This document shows, in pieces, positions 58,950-64,000 of a stretch of DNA of 64,000 nt. Position numbers and translations under genes: made by a program. This DNA is from Siderastrea radians. Lineage: Eukaryota > Cnidaria > Anthozoa > Scleractinia > Rhizangiidae. Under the pieces are notes generated by a model, which did not search any database, was not told where the DNA came from, and was given only the letters and a program-made list of their open reading frames with translations. The stretch lies in the NCBI GenBank assembly GCA_964017195.1, contig OZ024895.1, positions 45,595,673-45,659,672 of the forward strand. Direction: 5' to 3'. The first letter of the stretch is position 1; every line of letters begins with the position of its first letter.

Positions 58950-59033
58950 TAGTCTCCTACGCAGCCGTTTTTAGTGTCGTCACGCGGAAGGAGCGTTGCG
59001 TGACGACACTAAAAACGGCTGCGTAGGAGACTA
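58950..59033. mobile_element. 84-bp minimal palindromic MITE with 9-bp duplication
   Basis: Perfect 36-bp inverted arms (TAGTCTCCTACGCAGCCG...) separated by 12 bp, GGAAGGAGCGTT. The perfect 9-bp flanks ATGGCAGCT are at 58941-58949 and 59034-59042. The structure suggests Mutator-like mobilisation in trans. Identical arms and flanks imply recent insertion. Confidence 0.88.
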
Positions 59034-59519
59034 ATGGCAGCTCGAAACACAGGAATTCTTAAATGTCATAAAATGTCATGCATTGCTTTTCAATTTTCAA
59101 GTATCATAAAACATAAATATGTCATCTCCATAAGTCTGAAAAGAAACTATGAATGTCTATTTCATTAGCTGCCACTATTCTTGTACTGACTTTGATGGAG
59201 GCCATATTGGTGCTCCCAAGAGGGACACCAACGTGGCGGACGCAAATTGTGTCTTGTAAATTTATGAAAATTATTTTCTCAATAACTTTGTTCTGAAGAC
59301 TACTACGGACCTAGAAATTGTTGTTGTTCTTTGTTCTTACCTACTGTTTAACTCCTTTGTATCTTGAATGTTGCCCATACAAGCAAACTCATTCATTTCA
59401 TAATGATGAAAACCAAGAATTGCATTGGCTTTCGCTCTGACGCGCGCGCTTTTCTCAAAGATAAAGTCTTTCCTTCTTTCCGTTTCCCTATGTTTTCATG
59501 ACCCTCACTTTCATAGGGG

Positions 59520-59934
59520 CCCGGGGGGGTACTCAATAAAGTTTTGTACGGAGAGGCTCCGCTCGAAGGTTCCAACCCTTGCCCTTTAATATACTAATTT
59601 TTACAATGTTACCCCCCTTTCACATATCTAGGGCAGAATTGCACCCCTCTCTTATACCTCAAGGAGAAGCCAAAACAATAGAATTTCCTGTAATCGTCAC
59701 GTTTTTCCCGGGTTTTCAGCCGTTCTGATTCAGTTTCGTTGTCATTTTTGCCAAAATCATAGCACCCTTTGATATACTCCGCTTTAGCCACCATTTCTTC
59801 CACTTTGCAGCTGATTTTGGGACCCTTTCGTATACTAAAATGGCACTTTTCCCTAACCTTTTATACGCTGCGAGCTTAAAAAAGGTAACCCTTTAGGGTG
59901 GAGCCTCCCACTATAGGGAGTGAAACCCCCCGGG
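59520..59934. mobile_element. 415-bp element with CCCGGGGGGGTACTC-like ends
   Basis: The left end CCCGGGGGGG..TACTC is inverted at the right as GAGTGAAACCCCCCGGG. The interior repeats ACCCTTTGATATACT / ACCCTTTCGTATACT / ACCCCCCTTTCACATA words, a short internal direct repeat. No coding sequence; target duplication unclear. Confidence 0.5.
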
Positions 59935-60007
59935 TAAAGGGGCGACCAAGAAACCTTAGCCTGTACGCAGACATCTCCTATTTCCTTGCACACAGGTGAA
60001 AAAATCT

Positions 60008-60157
60008 TAGACTGCGAGTAGTCTCTAGTTTTGGCGATGGCGATTGTGGGGCGGGCGAAATACACACACGCGCGCGCGCGCGAAATTTCGAGGCGACGTG
60101 TGTATTTCGCGCACCCCACAAACGCCATCACCAAAATTAGAGACTACTCGCAGTCTA
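60008..60157. mobile_element. 150-bp palindromic Mutator-like MITE with (CG)n core
   Basis: Arms of about 65 bp, starting TAGACTGCGAGTAGTCTCTA, flank a (CG)8 core at 60069. The 9-bp flanks AAAAAATCT (59999-60007) and AAGAAATCT (60158-60166) differ at one position. The start of a 188-codon plus-strand frame is inside this element, so that frame is not a gene. Confidence 0.72.
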
Positions 60158-62155
60158 AAGAAATCTCTGCTTGCAGGTTAAAAGACTTCAAAATTCTCAA
60201 AATGAAAGTGGCCTTTATCTCGCGTTATTTCTTTCCTTCTGCACGCGAAATTTTTTTGACAGCCATCGAAGTGCCGAGAAGTGAAGTCACACTGGTGTTT
60301 ATCTGTCCACTCACTTACATTGCACCGACTACTCACAAACCTCAGATAAAACTTCAGCGTTCTATTCGTAATTTCTCGCGACTTAATCCCATTGTTTGCC
60401 AAACGCTTTCCTATGTTTCTACGGTTAATAACTGCTTTCACCTCTACAACTTTAATGCCAGTGCTTTGTACATGCTCAAGTCCCACTTTCAAGTTATTCT
60501 CGCATTGTTTTGCCAAATCTCAAATCGGCGCCTTATAAGCTACTTATGCCGTGATTTTTGTCATGTTTCTTCACAAAATAAAGGGCATAGTTTATAAATT
60601 CAAAATACCTACACATGCACGCAAAAAAAAAAATAATAATAAGGTCCGGTTAGTTCCGGTTAGTGCGAGGAGAACCTACCAATTTAGATAAACACATCCA
60701 AAGCTCGGTCATTTCCCCTCCTCAGTCGACAACGGAAACACGACCTCGATGGCGATCACCTGTCCGAGGAAACTTCTTAGGTCTCGCCAACGGTTAAGTA
60801 AAATCTAATTTTTAAGTGCTTTACGGTGTTGTTTTCTTAAGAGACTTACGTTCTGTGGCCAACAGCGCTGCGGACCAAATCACAGTATAAAACATTTGGC
60901 TCTTCTCCGCTCGGTGTTAGTAATGGCACCTAATGAGCATTGACTGACAGTTTTGCCACGAAAGACAAACATTAACGTTAACAAACAAACGGGGATTCTA
61001 ATCTTGGGGCTCGGTTTCATTTGATGTTGGTAATGGCAAACGCAATAATTCAAAATGCAGTCGGCAATAATTTGCTCGTGATTAATAACAAAAAAGCTTA
61101 ATCTTGATCGTGGTAGCGATACAGTTTGACTTGTAAAAATGTATATAAATAAAAAAATACAACTTTATAAATGGCGTGAAGCACTGCAGGTACGTTTTCG
61201 CATGACCTTTTCAATAAACATACCTGATAAGCGCGATAAAAGACATCAAAAGTAAAAGATAAGCATTATACATCCTGAGAAAAACATGCAGTTGACAAAC
61301 ACCTAAGTGCTATACAAGAAAATAAAGGGTGATCACGAACTCTTCAATTTCTCAGTCAACGCCAACACTTATCGTGCTTAAAAATGTATACTTTTTGACG
61401 AGTTTGCGCTGATCTTCCGCGCTGATTTTAAATTTTAACACGTAAACATGTGGACGGATGATTTTACAAACGGAGACTTTTGAGAAACGCTGGCGCCATT
61501 TCAGTTCGATTGCTTTTGTGTGGACAAAAGGCAAAAACGCGAAAACAGAGATACGGTTTAAACGAAAACAGGTGAAAACGATACAAAAACGCTTCTATGG
61601 ACTTAAAATGGTAACAATTTGGGCAAACAAAGACGAAGCTACAGCAGCCTTGTGAAAAAGAACGGGGCTTACATACTACATTCTACATTCGCTGCAACCG
61701 GTCACAAAACAAGAATATTACTTTTGGTTATTAATCAGTGACAAGAAAAATCACTTTTCAAACGATCATTGAGGATTAAAACAATCCAAAAAGGAAGGAA
61801 GCTTTTAAACATAACTAGCATGAACTGAAAACAATTCTAAGCATGTTGTACACAACCGACTTCTTCAGGCAAAATAGTTACACACAGTATGGACTTCGAT
61901 TTGACCACCCGTTTCTTGTTTTTAGAGCTATTTTATCTTATTTGTCAGTTAATACTTCTAGGCCTCAAAAAGCATCTAACTCAGTAAAAGTTCACAAATT
62001 TACGTGACGTTACTTTGGAATTTTATGAATAGGCATTCTTCTCCAGTATCTCAGCTAACATCTGTGTTGGTTTCAACAAAACTCCACGTTTCACGTTACA
62101 TGGTTATATCGGCTCTTATGTACAAATACACGTGCTAAAAATGTATCCATTCAAA
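60158..62155. other. No firm gene
   Basis: Bases 60178-60600 are open on both strands (112 codons minus, and the tail of a longer plus frame). Neither translation is recognisable, so this stays unassigned. The rest is AT-rich. Confidence 0.4.
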
Positions 62156-62520
62156 TCAGTCAAAGTTTTGAGTATAGTAGTATTCTGTGGTACCGTTTGT
62201 TACAGTGCTGGGTTCAGTCAACTTTTGATTTCTTGGATTAAACCCAGAAAGTGTGTAATCAGTTCAATAAAAGCCATTGAACAGTACTTTCCTGTGGTGC
62301 TGTTTATTATGCTGTACAAGGTGGTTCTTCAATACTTTTGAGTGTGTGGATGAAATCCTAAAGTGTGACTATCCAAATGAAAGCTACTGAGCAGTACTTT
62401 CCTGTGGTGCTGTTTATTATGCTGTACAAGGTGGTTCTAACTTTTGAGCCGGTCTATGGATGATATCCTCAGTAAGTGTGACCATTCAATTAAAGCTACT
62501 GAGAAGTACTTTGCGGTAGC
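62156..62520 (+). repeat. 106-bp repeat array, about 3.5 copies
   Basis: GAGCAGTACTTTCCTGTGGT or its variants occur at about 62280 and 62388, with worn units before and after. GTGGATGAAATCCTAAAGTG is at about 62345. The frame at 62132-62341 is read through these units and is not a gene. Confidence 0.8.
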
Positions 62521-63819
62521 GTTCTATGCTTCAGTAATTTTCGAAAAATAAGACTTTGGAAATCAATTCTTAATTCCGACCATTATCGGTGTGAATAATT
62601 ATGCTTAGGCAAATCAATATTTTCAACGTTTTTAAGATGCGAAACGTGAAACAAAATGTTCGTTTTTACTATTAAATCGATTTACCTCAAATTCCGCAAA
62701 ACGTACCTTGGAAAATTTTTATATGAAGTAACTCGGAGCATCGTCCGCTGCAGTGGATGACCTGACAGTGCGTATCAGAACATCGTGAAACATTTTGTAG
62801 TTTTTTCGACCTTCTGATTGGCCACGCCGTCTTATGAACATTTCCCAGCCAAACTAAAGTGTTCTGCTAGGGTAAAGCGCATCCTTTATTGATTTTTGCG
62901 TACTATGATTCGAGAAATCTAAAATATACCAATATCATCCAACAACAATAGTTTGATTTTTTTAGAGGAGATTTCTCGGAAAACAATTTTGTACAAATTT
63001 GAGCTACAGTATGGAATAAGAATCGCTTTTTCGGTAACTTCGTCAGATTCAACAGGGGTATTATTCTCTTAAGTTACTGCGTACTTTTGAATATTTTGCA
63101 AATCATAAAATGTGATTTTCAGTTCGGAACGTGTGCATTAGGGGAGGTGATGGCGATCATTAGCAACTTCTAATTTTTGTTTAATTACAAATTGCCATCC
63201 GACATCATAACCGGTTCAGTTAGTTAGAAAACTAATTTCAAAAAGACTAATTCAAAACATTTCTTGACCTTAATCGAGCAAAAAACTGTTGGGGTTTTAA
63301 CTATTTATATCGTATTCATAAATTCAACCCAAATAATGGGCTTTCTAGGTGTCAATCTCAAATATGTTTTCATTTAAAAAAAAGAGTGTTATTGCAAGAT
63401 AAAAATTAAAAATTATACGTGACCATTATAACTGTGTTTACTTTGGTACGGTCGTGTTCCTTTTTTGAAAATTGCTCAAATATTTGTTTAGAAATGGGAA
63501 ATGGTCAGTCTGTCATTGTCTATCCCTGTTAGATTTAATCAGCAGTTTACTCTTATATTTCCAAATCTAATTCTTGACGCAAAATCGTTCAACTATATTT
63601 GTTAACCGAAAAGCTTGCCAGGCAAGAGTTATGCCGGATTGACAGCAGAAGTCAATCGTACGTGACACACCGTGAATCCCGCTACGCGCGTGAAAAGCCA
63701 GTAGCAGTGTAGCCGGCGAGTGAAACGAGATCCGAAATAGCGTCTGCTCTCGCACGCTATAGTAGCTTCGCGAAATAGCAACTGAACCACTCTCTTGTTT
63801 TTTTCAGAATGTTTTAAAC
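62521..63819. other. No gene recognised
   Basis: AT-rich; short overlapping minus-strand frames at 63567-63826 are unrecognised. Confidence 0.4.
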
Positions 63820-63900
63820 TCATCACTTTGCCAGTTGAGGATGAATGAAGTCCTAAAGTGTGACAATTCTAACCAGAACCGTCTTGTGATAGTTACTTCC
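63820..63900 (+). repeat. 106-bp repeat, worn partial copy
   Basis: GAGGATGAATGAAGTCCTAAAG and TGTGACAATTC match the start of the unit; the rest has decayed. Confidence 0.5.
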
Positions 63901-64000
63901 ACCCAATTGTTCACGCGGTTATTGAGCAAAACTTTGGAAGAAACACCCTCTCCGGCAAAACGGACACCATGTCAGTTATTTTTGTAAACCCATGAAAAGC

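Noticed and set aside
60031..60597. 188-codon plus-strand frame and 112-codon antisense frame
   Set aside because: The first 43 codons of the plus frame are the palindromic MITE at 60008-60157. Neither remaining translation is recognisable or has splice support.
62132..62341. 69-codon membrane-like peptide
   Set aside because: It is read through the 106-bp repeat. The unit is not a multiple of three and changes frame with every copy.

Overview
The window is animal nuclear DNA, most likely from an anthozoan cnidarian and probably a stony coral. The evidence is AT-rich sequence, genes broken by GT-AG introns, class A receptor genes, a C2H2 zinc-finger gene, a DIRS-type retroelement, tRNA-derived SINEs and many foldback elements. 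The species cannot be named from the sequence. No operon, CRISPR array or bacterial gene is present.

Layout. (1) 1-1952: a 5'-truncated, apparently decayed copy of a family that combines a PIN/FEN-like fold (inferred) with a C-terminal cysteine-rich CXC-like domain. A TTAA-flanked MITE lies 19 bp downstream. (2) 2-15 kb: no credible gene. It holds a diverged tandem duplication, a TTAA-flanked foldback, an old SINE and a 1258-bp Mutator-type element with a 9-bp target duplication. (3) 15.2-16.8 kb: two exons of a nine-finger C2H2 protein. (4) 18.86-23.1 kb: a DIRS-like tyrosine-recombinase retrotransposon between perfect 46-bp inverted repeats. It has a gag-like ORF, an RT-RNase H ORF broken by a frameshift and an intact-looking recombinase ORF. 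An 87-bp-arm palindromic relative abuts it. (5) 26.0-27.2 kb and 54.1-55.2 kb: two paralogous class A GPCR genes, both on the minus strand. Both carry DRS or DRC in place of DRY, and each has a phase-1 splice acceptor at the same place in the N-terminus. (6) The remaining ~27 kb between the receptors and the last 8 kb contain no recognisable gene and are packed with repeats.

Two repeat themes dominate. One is a 106-bp unit present at about ten places in both orientations, forming exact tandem arrays at 28.4-29.0 and 40.8-41.2 kb. The other is a population of small foldback elements. Four have 9-bp flanking duplications (Mutator-like) and three or four have TTAA flanks (piggyBac-like). One of the 9-bp elements is nested inside a TTAA element. 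Other notable structures are a perfect 43-bp hairpin at 34.8 kb, a 682-bp long-TIR element whose interior looks like a captured first exon (25.1 kb), and a 600-bp tri/pentanucleotide repeat about 80 bp from the GPCR2 splice acceptor.

The genes do not form one pathway. The receptors are a dispersed paralogous pair, and the other coding sequence is either a single nuclear factor or transposon-derived.
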